Source: Russula earlei (Eukaryota; Basidiomycota; Agaricomycetes; Russulales; Russulaceae). From it: DNA of 64,000 bases. The stretch is from the NCBI GenBank assembly GCA_025769875.1, contig JAGFNK010000068.1, forward strand, positions 62,001 to 126,000, written 5' to 3'. The notes below the pieces were generated by a model. That model made no database searches, was not told where the DNA came from, and was given only the letters and a program-made list of their open reading frames with translations. The translations under genes were made by a program, and so were the position numbers. Of the stretch, positions 21,230 through 33,585 are shown piece after piece. Within the stretch, counting starts at the first letter, position 1. Each line of letters begins with the position of its first letter.

Positions 21230-21236
21230 TTTTTTC
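21230..21236 (+). terminator. RNA polymerase III T-run terminator
   Basis: Six consecutive T residues starting four bases after the tRNA 3' end, the usual pol III termination signal. Confidence 0.75.
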
Positions 21237-24200
21237 TATTGTCCTCTGGACGTGTGACCCCGCGGAGCGCCTTCAAAGTGGTGGGCGGTGAGCGGTGAGC
21301 GGAATGAATCGGAAGGGGGTTTAATTGTCTTTGCCCTTTGGATCTCCGACCCCGATACGCCCGTTCGAAACGAAATATTATCCCGGGGGGTGAAAAGAGA
21401 GAAGAGACCCGAAGCACATGATTGAATCCGCAGGCCAAGAGTAGAAGGCGATCCTCGCTTCAGAAGTGGAAGAGTGGGGAAGGGCCACCATGGGGGGGGG
21501 GGGACCGTCTCCCATCCCCCTTCTCTTCCCAACAACAAAAAAGAAAAGAACAAAAGATAGAGGCAAGACAAGACGAGACAAGACAAGACGTTGAACCCGT
21601 CCCTGGGGTTACAGACAGACCAGAAGCTCGTGCTGCCAAGCCCGGTCGACGGCGCGGCGTCGCGTTGGGCCCGTTGGGGTGCGGTTGTGTCCGGATCCCG
21701 CGTGATGCACGGTGCGACCATGAGTTGTGTCTTGCGAGGTGCCGCCGGCCGTTGGTTGGGGTTGGGGGGGGGGGGGGGCTCAGGCCTCAAGTTTAGTTCA
21801 TTTATTATTTATTGTATGTAGTTCGAGCCGAGAGCGCCCACTCTCTGGTGGGAGAGATCCAGCCAGTGGGCGGCGCTTCCCATCCGCCTTCTCTCTTCTA
21901 CTGCACCCTTCCCACCACTCTCCGCGGACGGACGGACGGACGGTGCCGCCCCTTCTTCAACGAAGAGAGGAAAGAAGCGTCCTCACCCCCACACGCACGC
22001 GCACACCGCATCCCGTCGTAATCTGTTATTTATTACGAGGGAGCGCCACATCCGCTGACGTGATCAGAATGGAATACAAATAAATAGAAAATAGAATGGA
22101 ATGGAATGGGATACACGTAGCCGTAGTGGTATGGGTGCGGGGTCACCCCCTGCGGCGTGTCACGGTCGTGTCGTGTCGTGTCGTGTCCTGTTGTCCGTTG
22201 TCATGGCCCACCCTTCGTCGAAGTCGAGAAGAAGAACACCTGGTGGCGGGCGGGTTACACATGTGTCGCGTCGCCATCGCCGATTAAGAATGATGATATA
22301 GATAAATAATTAAAGCGTTCGGTTTTGTTGTTTTTTTTGTTGTTGGTGGGGTGGCGGCCCTGGACGATATGCGGGTGTCACCGGCCTCTCTCTTCTTCCC
22401 TCGTCCCTGTCCCCCAAGCGGCAAACCGAGGAGCCACAAGTGGTGGCCTTTGGCGGCTAATATATATATAATACATACAAGTGCTCCTACCAATTTATAT
22501 TCCCGATGCTTGGCCGGCGGCTTGGCCTCGAGGCTCGTCTTCTGCGGTCCTGCAAACGTCCCCATATGCATTATGCATGTGGTCCCTCCGCGCATTGCGC
22601 CCCTTCCTCTCGCACGTGTCCCTCACTACGTTCGTCACCGCCATCACATGAGTCATATTCACTTGACTCCCTTTCATTCATTCATATCTGGATCCGATAT
22701 TTTTTATATTGTCTTCTGTCTGAGGAACTGGGGGGGGTCTGGAAGCTTGGGATCGTTCGGCCGAGGTGTGGGGCTCGGCCGCATGGTTCCGGCTCCGGCT
22801 CCGGCTCCAGCTCTGGCGTCACTGTGGCGATTGCTGAGCCGCAACCCTTTCAGGGTTCGTTCGGAGCTCACCGATCTCGCCGCAGCAGGGGCAGGGAGAC
22901 GAGACATACGCGCCACTTGGCTGCACATTTGAACCTGTGCGCACCGGTGACCCTAGGCGCACGAGTGAGGCATTGTTGTCGTGCATCGCCACGCCATGCC
23001 ACAGCCGTCGGCGCGTATGTGATGTGCGAGCCGCGGACGATCGGGACCGCCATTGTCGTATCGGTGAACGAATTGTTTAACGGACCGACGTATTCATATT
23101 TCCGGTCAACTGACAAACTTCCTATTCACAGGCCCTTCGACAAAGCGACCCGGATCTTTGGCTTTCTGAATCGACACACACCACATGAAGGAAAGGGCTC
23201 GGTCGGCGAGCGGCTATCTAGGACATGGATGGCACAGTGATCCAGAGCAGGGGAATCATTCCGAAGATCATAGCGACAGCGAGCTAGTGGAGGCAAAACC
23301 GCCCGTGAAACAGGCAGGTCGAAGATCAAGCTCGAGTGAGAGAAGGATTTCGGGAAGCGAATATTGATTGACTGCTTTCTAGTATTCCAAAAAAAAAAAA
23401 AAAGGCATGGGATATGGGGCGAACACAGTCTAAACGGCTGTCGCCGTCTCTTTTCCATAGATGGGTGCGAAGATATTGCTGAGGCAGGTCACGGGAGCAG
23501 ATGGAGGCTGGGAGCGGGCGGAAAAGGCAAGCGCTAGGGTAGATACATGTGCGCAGTGTGAGGGGGAGGGAAAGAGGGGAAACAAGAAGCTCAAGGTTTC
23601 CAGGAGGGCAGGGGTTGATCAGCCAAGAAGAATCGAGGGGCGAGCTGAATGGGGCTGTGTGGCGAGGGCGATACCGTTAATTGACCGTTTAGGAAGGGAC
23701 TAAGTCAGGCATACAGGGACTGTCTGTTCCGTAGAGAAGTTCTTGATTGAGTAGAAGACTGACCGATTTGACGGCTCGGTAAGCAAATGATGATGTAGAA
23801 TGATGGATGACCAAAATTGCTATTTGAGATTTGAGCCTCACATTGCCGCCCGCTGCAGCCGACTTTCCTATAGGGCGTAGACAGGTCGCCTGATGATGAT
23901 GATAATGATGATGATGATGGATGATGCAACGGTCATGATCAGAGCTCGCTTCTCGAGTGTGAGAAAAGTGCCAGCTGGGAATAGCAGCATTCAGCCAGGG
24001 ATCAAAGCGAACGTGCGCCTACACGGTCTCTCCTCGGGTCACGCCGCGGAGCCGCTCTGGGGCGTTCCGGCGACGGTGACAAAAAGCGTGTGAGGAACAT
24101 AACCTCTGGATAGAGCGATCGCGTTACCGCATCGAGTCATTCACAATAAGTTTCATGGTCCGAGATCGAGGCGAGCAGAAAGACCCAGACCGAGGAATAG

Positions 24201-24747
24201 GATTGTGGAAAAGAAAGAAAAAGGGATTTCTACGCCGCCGCTCAAGCGTCTCAAGGAGGGGGGTAAGGGCGCTCAAAGTCCCCAAAGGCGGTTAGCGTCA
24301 CGGGATGTCCCACTGTCCGAACTGCCGGGTCCAGGAGGTACTGCACAGAATTGGGCGCGTTGCAGCGGAGCATTGTGTGGTGTCTCCACAGCAACGGGAG
24401 AAACGGGGGGTGAGTGGGGACGGAAGGGACATGGGATGATGTGGAGGAGGTAAGCTAACGCTAACGGTATGCGGTGGGTGGCAGATTGCGCCCGGGTGGG
24501 CCCACCCTCAAAGCTGCGCGCGTATAAGCCAAAAAGAGGGAATAACTCTGACAAGTCGACAAGACTTATCTTTGTGGGAAAAGGTAAAGGTAAACAAAAC
24601 CACGTGTCTATTTGTGGGTTATTATTTACGTTTGCCCAAGTATAACAGCCGGCGTTCACTCGCCTGTTTATTAGGCTACCACGCTCTCCCGCTCCACCCT
24701 ACTCCTGCGGGTATCCCTCTTTCCACCCACCGTGTCACCCCGATAAC
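21237..24747. other. 3.5-kb gene-poor, repeat-rich gap
   Basis: Contains G-tracts (21493-21503, 21764-21777), short tandem repeats (AAGAC-type near 21566-21590, GGAC-type near 21927-21942, AATGG-type near 22095-22110, GTCGT-type near 22168-22186, GGCTCC near 22790-22810, ATG-type 23892-23925) and one T-run. Plus-strand frames up to 244 residues exist (22506-23240) but are Arg/Ser/His-rich with no domain, and they change frame without splice support. Nothing here is called as a gene. Confidence 0.45.
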
Positions 24748-25488
24748 ATGGCCGTTACGCTCCCGCCACTTCCCTTCACTATACCACCCTACAAACGACG
24801 TCGTCGCACCGCTACTTCCGTCCTCGCGGGCGATTTTGACCCAAGACCCCAGAGGGACGTGCTCACCAGCCTTCTCAACGGCGTCCCCCGCTATTCCCTA
24901 GTCGAGTCTGCCGTCGACCTGAAGCGGGAAAGTCGGAGGGACAAAAAGTCCCGGGAGTCGGTCAAAAAAAGGGCCAAATCGGCCCAGGATGAGCCCGTGA
25001 ACGGTCCATCGGGCGCCCACCACGATATCGTTCCCCCCATCGCCGACACCACCTTGCATTCAACCGATTTCCTTTTCGATCCTCCCTCTTCCTCGGCCTG
25101 GGGTTCCCGGCCGGTCTTGCGCCTTGCCACCACCCAGCGTTCCGTCTCTGTCACGCCACCACCGATGCCCTCTTCCCCACCCACAACGCCGGGCCCTTCA
25201 ATTTCGTCCAGCACCTCCCGAACATCGTCCAAGCGTCCGCACACCCCAGACGACGATTCCGATTTCGACGAGTCGCATACCCCCATGGAGGACCAGGCGC
25301 GGCAGCTGCCGCGACCCCGCAAGAAGCGTCCCGCAGCGCGCAAGGGCTGGAAGGGTTGGGTGGAGGGATCGCCGCCCCCATCCGAGAAGCTGATAAAGCT
25401 TGATGACGTGCAGGTGTTGGAAGAGAGAAGGACTCGGAGCGGGAAGAGCTTTGACGCCATCGGGCTCGGAAAGGACTCTTGGGTTTGA
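24748..25488 (+). CDS. Hypothetical nuclear-type basic protein
   Basis: A single uninterrupted frame of 246 residues starting MAVTLPPLPFTIPPYKRRRR. No enzyme domain is recognised. The features seen are a basic N-terminal KRRRR patch, a Lys/Arg-rich stretch (KRESRRDKKSRESVKKRAK, about residues 59-77), a Ser/Pro-rich middle with several SP/TP sites (PHTPDDDSDFDESHTP), a second basic cluster RPRKKRPAARKGWKGWVEG near 190-208, and a C-terminus with KLIKLDDVQVLEERRTRSGK. The two basic clusters look like nuclear localisation signals, and the last ~60 residues are the most ordered-looking part and probably the conserved region. Upstream 24.6-24.75 kb is pyrimidine-rich, as expected for a fungal promoter. 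Function unknown. Confidence 0.7.
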   Translation: MAVTLPPLPFTIPPYKRRRRTATSVLAGDFDPRPQRDVLTSLLNGVPRYSLVESAVDLKRESRRDKKSRESVKKRAKSAQDEPVNGPSGAHHDIVPPIADTTLHSTDFLFDPPSSSAWGSRPVLRLATTQRSVSVTPPPMPSSPPTTPGPSISSSTSRTSSKRPHTPDDDSDFDESHTPMEDQARQLPRPRKKRPAARKGWKGWVEGSPPPSEKLIKLDDVQVLEERRTRSGKSFDAIGLGKDSWV

Positions 25489-26287
25489 TTGAGACGGTGC
25501 GCCGTGTGCTTACCGATCCGGTCTTGACCGGGCTTGCCTTACACATCGTCTCTCCAGCACACAAAGGCAAACGAGGCCGAATGGCACTGCGCCGCGCGGC
25601 GATCTGTGTGCCGCTTGCCTCGTCACTTTATTTATACCGTCATTGGCACATTGTCCTTGTTTTCCCATCCATTCTTGCTTTATCCCTGGATCCATCCCGG
25701 CTCTTCCTAACGTCTGCTTTGGTGTATATCCCCTCATTCTTCATCCTGTTATGTTGGCTTTGCGGTATCTTTCAACACATCGTTACCATCCTCGTGTATT
25801 TCATACGCTTTGGGTTCACTACTTGTGCAAGCAATATCCTCTTCCCGCCGTGGTGAAGACGTATCGTCTTAATACTTCCCTTGTATTTCTCTCCCGTTGA
25901 AAGTAGATTATCGTTCCGGGCGCACGGCTGATCTAGATCATGGTCTCTTTCCGGATGATTGTAATAATAAAGCGGAGGGAGGGGAGCGGGTGGAACGCCG
26001 TCAGCGAACGCTACCGTCCTCGATTCCCACTCTTTCCCACGATCCATCCCCTCTTCAGCGCCCATCCGAGCCCAGGCCAGTCACTCTCAACAACGTGGCA
26101 CACGGCCTCTTCTCACCAACAAATGTACGTCAAACTACCTCTCGTCTATTTTCCTTTTGGCACTGCGTAGTCCCTTATTCTCATCTCTTTTGAACCACAT
26201 CCCCCCCTTTCCCAATCCAGTCCCCCCCCCCCCCCCCATCATTATGCACGATCCCAAGCGCCAGGGTGACACCACAGAGCTGACGCT

Positions 26288-28259
26288 ATGCCCTATCTAG
26301 ACCCGCCGCTTCACGGACTCGCCACGATGCCCTCGCGTTTTCTGCCCCCACTATTGCCTCCGCCTCAGTCATGGTATCCTGGACACATGACGCAATTTTC
26401 TCGCATCCTTCCCACCTTGCTAAACCGCACCGATGTCGTCCTCGAGCTCCGGGACGCTCGATTACCACTAACAAGCGTCAACAAAAATTTCGAGGGTGAG
26501 TGATTGCGTCACCGAGTCGTGGGGGACCCTTCCCCCTCTCTCCAGGCCGACGATAACGGTGTGTTTACGCCCCTACGGTCTCGCACGCGTCATCCATATG
26601 CCATTTTTGTCCCCTGGGGGTGGCTCTTACGAGCATTATGCGAACGAAAGATGGGCGTGCTCGACATGTGGTTGATCAGAATGTCCTGAACATTCTCTGC
26701 TCGGAGATTCGATTGCCCTGATGTCCCCCAGAAGCACCACCCCTCTGACCCATCTACCCTTTTGGGCGCCCCCACAGGCCAGCCCATCAGACATGACACG
26801 AGGCGCTCACGACTTTTGCGTCTATTCCTCGTGCACTACTTGATTCCTGTGGAGCCCCGTTGCTGATCTGTGACATGATTCATGCACCTAGGAGCGTTGA
26901 ATAGATGGCGCCTAGAGCGCGTGCAGCTCTCCAAACATGCCGCTGCCTCTTCCGCGGTCGCATGCGTGCAGTGTGTGCGAGCGTGTCGTCGTGTTCAGCA
27001 AGAGTGACCTCATCCCAGAGTGGGGTATTGAGGTATGGATGCCATTCGCGTCGTCACCTGCTCTTTAATCCGACTGCTTACCTTTGTGAGCATAGCCCTT
27101 CCAAAGAGCGATGGCAGCCAAGTTCCCTGAACAGAAGACTATGTTTGTGTCATCAAACTCGCCGAGGGATCTCAAAACACTTAACCGCCTCCTTGTGAGT
27201 ATGTACACTTGTCTTTCTTTCCTTGTCTGTCAACCTCTTACGAATATATGAATAGATATCGCTCGTGAACATTCGCACGTACCAGAAATTAATGTGCTCG
27301 TCGTTGGCATGCCCAATGTCGGCAAGTCCACGCTGTTGAACGCCTTGAGGGATGTTGGCATCCCTGGCCGTGAGTCTCGTCTAGTATTCTCATCTGTCAT
27401 TTCCTTATGATTCGTATGGTTGTGCATAGCGACGCCCAAAGCCCTCCGCACTTCCGCGCAGCCAGGGTTGACAAGAGCTCTCTCCACACGGCTAAAATTA
27501 TCCGAAGACCCACTGGTCTATTCATTTGACACACCCGGGGTGATGCTGCCTTTTCTTGGACGTGGAGCACGAGGCGCCGAGCGAGGTGTCAAACTGGCCC
27601 TGATCGGTATGCGACTACGCAGATCAGCCACTTTCGTAGTCAGTGCATTGACCAGCTCATGGTCCAGCCGGAATCAAAGAAGGCTTATACGATGACGAGG
27701 CGCTCGCCGCCTACTTACTATATCGCCTCAATGTACTCAACAGGGCCGGTACGTTCCATCATGTATCCCAGTTACATCACCAGTTGAATTCACTCTTTTT
27801 TCGTCACCTGTCATCCCTTAAAAAGATCCCGCTTACCTGACGCTGTTACCCGCGGGAACAATGCCGACTGATGACGTCCACGAATTTTTGGGTTTATTGG
27901 CGCGTAGACTGGGCATGCTGCAACGCGGTGGGGTCCCCGACTTACCCAGGGCTGCCGGCTGGTTCATACGATGGTGGAGGGACAAAGGCAGTGCTGCGAG
28001 CAGCCGTCGGAGCGGGTGGGGCCTCGACTTTGAATGGCAAGCCGACGGGGACGCGGAAGCCAGCGATACCGCTGTGCAGGCACACATGGAGGGTTGCATC
28101 GAACGCTTTGTGGCGGAGGAGGCACGGGAAGAACAGGAAGGCGGGGCGGTCAGTACAACACAGGAACGGAAGCGTATCCGCGCGGACAAACTGGCAATGC
28201 GCGCACTGCGCGCAAAGTCCCGGTTGGTGGCTAAGCGCGCGGCGCGGGACCTTGCCTAA
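26288..28259 (+). CDS. Mitochondrial circularly permuted GTPase, MTG1/YlqF family
   Basis: Predicted mitochondrial ribosome-assembly GTPase. The N-terminus carries SWYPGHMTQFSRILPTLL and VLELRDARLPL, the signature of this family. GTPase motifs occur in permuted order. G4 is VVVFSKSDL (about 26979). G5 is near SSNSPRDLK. G1 is VVGMPNVGKSTLLNALRD (about 27300-27350). G3 is DTPGV (about 27528). Later pieces are GLYDDEALAAYLLYRLNVLNR, then DPAYLTLLPAG to a stop at 28259. Introns include about 26495-26892 (unusually long), 27040-27102, one ending about 27256, 27371-27428, about 27607-27669 and one before 27826. Between LNRWRLER and VVVFSKSD the frame must move by one: either a 61-nt intron with a GAG acceptor or a one-base shift. 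The C-terminus is a basic, Glu/Arg-rich helix. Confidence 0.85.
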
Positions 28260-28735
28260 TCGAAGGGATTCCGCTAACAGCATAGCACCGTGACATGTGG
28301 GAGGTTGCTTGCTATACATTTGGCTTGACCTGCCCACCAAGTCACCCACAGCGCACCGGGTCCCAACAGCTGCGCTTTTTTTTTTTTCTTTTCTCCCGTG
28401 GTGGGGTGGTGTAGGACGCGATGCGGAACTCTGCCTGATCGAAGGCATACGGCGGACAAATAATGGATCTAGTGGGAGGTTACTTGCTATGTGCCCGGCC
28501 TTAATTTGCTTGCCAAGCACCCACACCATGCCGGATCCCAACGGCTCCTTTTTTCCCCCTCTGATGTAGTGTTGTCGCGCACTATGGGGCGGGGGGGGGG
28601 CTGCCTGATGAAGGGATGCGGTGAGCAGCACCTCAAATCGTGGAAGGTCGCTTGCTATGGCAGTTATCAGCCTGCTAAGTTAATCACAGCAAGCCGGGTC
28701 CTTTCTCGTTGGTGTGGTGGTGTATAGGCCGATCA
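28255..28735. repeat. Three diverged ~175-bp tandem repeats
   Basis: Units begin near 28255, 28434 and 28604, each with a CCTRATCGAAGG-like start, then AGGTTRCTTGCTAT, then CCnnGTCACCC/AGCACCC-like and GGGTCCCAAC-like blocks, then a pyrimidine run and a GTGGTGTA-like end. Divergence is high, so the array is old. The MTG1 stop codon falls within the first unit, so the repeat forms its 3' UTR. Confidence 0.7.
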
Positions 28736-28739
28736 GCCG

Positions 28740-31700
28740 GGGATGGGGATATACGCCGTGTCTTTTTTTTTCTTTCACACACGCACTATCCCCATCCGCT
28801 GGTGCAAGCCCACCCAATATGGACCGTAATACTGAAGCGCCACAGCTGCGCCTGCCTAGTAAGTCATATCATAGTGATAGGTCGCCGATACGGATTCTCT
28901 TATCAAACCCATCGTTCCCCATCATGATGCACAGGGAGAAGCCAGGCGACCGCCTATAAATTCGTGTTCCTGATTCGTTTCGCTGCGATGAGGAGGGTGA
29001 CTGCCGTATGTGTGAATGGATGTGAGCGATACGTCCAGTCGTGAGTCACAGGACGACTGATTGCGTTCCACTTTTTTATAGTATTGACCACGGACCAGAA
29101 CTATGTCAATGATCAACATCGAGACGGACGTTCTCAGGGTCGACGTTCTCAGCCTCATGGTTTATCTCCACGATCACAATCCCGTCTCGTAGCCGTATCT
29201 GCATAAACGGCACATGTTACAGCGTCTGTTTTGGACTTTGGAGTCTCTCGAGCTCACTTGCTACACTTGCACATACTGGGAGCGGGGAAAAGAGTTAGCG
29301 GTGTGATTTCCGAATACTCGCGTACTCTCTTGCGTTTGGCTGAGGTGTCTAACTGTGCTCGGATCCAGTCAGAACCCCAAAGAGTAATTTGATTGATTGA
29401 GGCGCATTAGAGTTTTCCGATTATTCCAGGGCATTGCATCTCCCGCGTTCCTTGTCTCAGCACCGCTACAGTCAGACCATCTATGATCACAAGACTGCAC
29501 TGCCCTCTACGCCCACTACAGGAGGGCTACTCTGGGACGCTCGAGCATACCTCTTATGGGTAGATTAAAGTCGGTCGATGGCTTCCGCACCGCACAACGA
29601 AGCGCCTCAAACAACCTCGTAGAGGTCATCCAAGTCTTTCTGTATTTCCGGTACGTACGATGACACGATGTTCTGTCCCTCATTCCCATGAGCACCGCAA
29701 CCGATGCAGATGTATGGAATCGGTTCCCGTGCATTCTAAGGATTCGGAGGCCCGAGTTGGCTGGGCGTCGGGATACCTGACAATGCTAGCATGGAGAACG
29801 CCCGAAAGAAAAACAAGACAAAACAAGTTCAAGGAGTGGAATGCAGGGGGGAGCGTGAGAGCGTTTTCCGGAGGACTGCTTGGGCCACCGCAGGAACCTA
29901 GCGCATTTAAACCGAAACGCGCTGAACTCGGAGATTGTTGGGCAACGGATCTACGAGCGGTCACGAGCACTGTTGTTGGATCGTTCTGACGACAATAGTG
30001 CGGCAGGGAAGGGGGGGGGAGGGAGGGACTAGCATTTATGTCCTTGCCGTTCCACAGAAACTGGAATATGAACATGAGCCGGCTTTGCAACCACGTTGTT
30101 CGAGAAAACTCTCCCGCCGATGGACCGAAAGAAAATTTTTCTAAACAAAAAAGAAAAGCCGAGCATTGACCGGTTTTTTTTTTTTTAAATTTTATTTCGG
30201 GGAACGTTTTGGGGAGATGATGCACCCGACCACATGGCCATAGCATAGTAGCATACGCATCCCCGAGGCGGTTCCGCGTCGGGACGCTGGGGGGGAAAGC
30301 ACCTTCTAAGACTTTTTTTTTCTTTCTTTCTTTCTTTCTTTCTTGCGTTCACCGGGTGCGCCAGTCCGGTCCATTCTCTTTGAGTTTCGTGCGAAAACGT
30401 CGGGGAAGGGAGGCGGGGGGGGGGGGCTGCTCCGAGTCGCACGGCGGAATGACGTCTTCTGTGAGCCACGAGAAGGGCGCGTGTTTCGCGAGAAGGAACA
30501 GGCGCGGCCGGCCGCCTGGGGTTGGGGTACCTGCACGCACCGTGACGCCCTGGCGTTTTGAGAGCGGTCATCTGGAACCGGGAGCCTTCCTTTTTCCCCT
30601 TTCCTTTCCGTTTTTTTTTTTTTTCCTTTGAAAAAAAAAAAGGGATATTTGAGGAGGCATGCCGGCCGTTCGTCGTTCCATCGTCTGTAGCTCCCCCAAA
30701 AAATCGTGGTGTAAGGAAAGGTGATCGGTAGTATGCCCAACTTGAAGGCGGATATGAGAGCTTTCTTTCTATTGGGTTGTGTGATCACGGTGCTCCCGCC
30801 CGCGGCGGGTGAAGAGCCGGACGGGCTGACAGAGAACGCTTGTTCTGCGGAGTCGGAGGGCGCTTCCCGAAGCCTTCGATGTTTCAAGACAGATAGATAG
30901 ATATGCACACGGTCCAAACCCGCTGCTGCATGATATGATCAAGTGCGGGGCGGAGTTCAGGCTTTGTCACGTCCGAGTCCTTGTGAGCGGACGGGGGTTT
31001 CAACCTAGGCTTGGAAGTTGGAACCGCCAAGCATAAGGTTCGCGGACAGAACCTGCAAAAACTCGTCACGGGAGAAAATAAAATAAAATAAAAGGAAGCC
31101 GAAAATCAAAGAAGCAGCGAAAGGCACGCCGGGGGAAATTGAACGAGGAGAGAGGGGGGTGCCTCGCCGGACGGACGGCACCTGACCTGAGAGGCTGCGC
31201 CGTCGATTGTTTTGTTGATAGGGAGAGCCGCCCGGCGGCCAGGTTTCCATCATTTGTCCGGGTGTGATACTGTTTCGCGGGACTTGGTGATGACGCGAAA
31301 GGGGAATGCGTATGCATGCGTCACACCTTTTTATCAGCGCAACGATCAGTCGCATCATGTCTGTCTGTCTTTCATGGCAACCCAACCCCAAGCGAGATGC
31401 ATTCGTTTTCTCGTTGATGTTTATTTCATCATTCCATCGACGCCCTGACTTGACACCCGTCCGTGACTGAGCCTTTGCCGGGGTGATCTTATATAAAGCT
31501 CGACAGACGAGGTTCGGGACCATGATGCTGGGGACGAACCAACGCGGGGGGGGGGGGCGTCTCCCGCGAACGAATGCGGGCACACCGCCTCCGATTGGAT
31601 CGAACAGCGAGCGGTGCGTGTGCTGTGTTGTGCGATGGGAGTCGACGACGACGCGACGTCATCCAAAGTTGAGCCTGAAGCACGCACGGGTGTCCGGACG

Positions 31701-32310
31701 TAGGGAGGATGATGAACTTTTAACACGTGCACATGCCTACCGATTACGGGCACGTCGGCGGGTAAAGGGGTCGAGCCCCATACATCAAAACAGAGTTGAA
31801 GGTGACGGATTTTCTCTGGAAGAACAAGTTCCGAGCGCGCTCTTGACTCCGGTGGGTTCTCTCGCCTCCGGGGGCCGCGCGCACACATGTCCCAAGGCAA
31901 CGGGCTGACGCAACCATGAGAAAACCGTGCATGGATGGACAGGCACTTTCAGGCGACCGGTACCGCCCTGTCCTGTGACCTGGGATATGAGAGATTGAAA
32001 ATGGCCCGTTGCAGAGAGAGATGTGATGAGAGACTTATAAGTGCCGACGTTGTATCTCACGGTTGTCAAGACCACGGCGGGCCCCAAAGGAAGGGATGAC
32101 CATAAGCTGCAAAGTCTATAAGTGGGGGGCGCAAATGGACCTGGATTGCTTTGGTCAAAAACAGAGTCGGCGCCGTGTGCCTAACCGATTTTAGCAGACA
32201 TGGCCATCCAACAGCGCGCGGCGACGGACTAAGACTAATTGACATGACAGGATCTAAAGATTAATACAAGCAAGTACAAACGGTAAATCCCGTAAAAAAA
32301 AAAATAGCGC
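28740..32310. other. 3.5-kb gap with no supported gene
   Basis: Holds homopolymers and microsatellites (TTTC repeats 30318-30343, A/T runs near 30175-30188 and 30610-30645, AAAAT repeats 31078-31094) and G-tracts (30415-30428, 31545-31556). Frames up to ~200 residues on either strand are overlapping, low in complexity and motif-free. Confidence 0.45.
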
Positions 32311-32866
32311 TCAAAAGTCCATGTAGTCGCGCCGAGAAGTCCATGCGGGCCCCGCAGTCGAACTGCCGTACGCGTCCTCCGTTGTGACGCCTTCGACGTC
32401 CTTGAACGAGAACTCGCGCTTGAATTTGGCCTCGAGCGAGGACAGCGTACCGATCAACTTTGTGCACGCTTGCTCGAGTGCTGCGGTCGGTGTTATCGTC
32501 CCGTCCGTTTGAATCTTGACCAGAAAGTATGGCTGTAACGGGTGGGGGACTTTGTATCCAGCGAAGAGAACTTGTGGCATGGCGTGGAGCTGGCTGAAAT
32601 TTTGGCTACGCGTACGCAAGTAGTAGAGGCAGCAGACTTGAACGGACGTACCCGCGGATCATGTTCGCGAGCGTGTGGTCTTGCTTGACCACCTTTATCG
32701 TCGCGGCGTTCGGAATTTTCGTATCCTCGGTGACCTCGACCCTTTCCGAACAGACGGCCTCGGTCAGAATCCCGATGAGTTGGGACCTGACTAGGATCAC
32801 TCACGGCTTCTCGCCCTCATCAAGGACAAATAGTTCATATCTGTTCGGCGCATTCGATGCGTTCAT
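32311..32866 (-). CDS. RNA polymerase II subunit RPB11
   Basis: Three exons (32866-32805, 32741-32652, 32593-32311) give 144 residues starting MNASNAPNRYELFVLDEGEK. Across the first junction comes VTEDTKIPNAATIKVVKQDH, then TLANMIRGQLHAMPQVLFAG and YKVPHPLQPYFLVKIQTDG, a near-diagnostic RPB11/AC19 dimerisation fold related to the bacterial alpha subunit. RPB11 pairs with RPB3 to nucleate assembly of RNA polymerase II. The C-terminal helix (TKLIGTLSSLEAKFKREFSF) is present, followed by a short fungal extension ending RRDYMDF. Both introns have GTGAGT or GTACGT donors. Its 5' end faces the uL15 gene, with about 720 bp between. Confidence 0.95.
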
Positions 32867-33585
32867 GGAGCGGCTGCTAGAACATACAGAAATTAGGTGT
32901 TGTCACGGAAGCCGTAAAAAAGGTGGAGGATCATAAGCAGAACTGAAGTATACACGTTCTCTCCAAAGTGCAGCGCACTCAGCGGATTGACAGATATGGT
33001 ATATGGTATAATCATATTGACAATCAAAGGGGAACAGAAAACTTACCTGTATGAGCTGGTAACAGATGTGCCCGCTCAGAATCTATCGAGTCAGTGGCTG
33101 TTGGAGATTGAACATGTCAATTGGTGGTGCCGAGATTTAGATAAATGGGGGGTTCAGGACACGATATTAGATCACAAAGTATCATAGACAATAAAACTGA
33201 CGCCTTACGGCCACATCATGGCAAATGAGAGAAAACGTGGAATACTCACATGTTGAATCGAATCGAGGAGACGTGTGCCCTGTGGTGCCTTCCTGACGTT
33301 ACGCTCAGCCAATGTCGGAGATTTGAACTCCGCTTGAAATCTATGACCCATCCCTGAAGCAAAATCATCTGGGCGGCCAAACTGACAACGTCAAATCCTC
33401 TTCTTCAAGGTGAGTTGCACGCATTCATTGCTCCCCATCTCGCCCAGAATGCTTTCCACACGCTATGTGGGTTCCATAATCTGCGCTGTTGGAGGTTCGT
33501 TTGTGGTCCAATAGCGTTTGCGTGGTGGATGGGCGAGCCAGCACCCGGGTGACGGCTAGGTGCTGACTAGAACTTGGGATAGAAA
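32867..33585. promoter_or_regulatory. Divergent intergenic region between RPB11 and uL15
   Basis: About 720 bp shared upstream region of two housekeeping genes transcribed away from each other. No specific box can be assigned with confidence; 5' UTR introns of uL15 may lie here. Confidence 0.35.

Noticed and set aside
22351..23240. Plus-strand frames of 193 and 244 residues
   Set aside because: Arg/Ser/His-rich with no domain, overlapping in two frames and no splice support.
26905..27060. Alternative-frame protein in MTG1 exon
   Set aside because: Frame lacks GTPase motifs; VVVFSKSDL in another frame is the conserved G4 segment.
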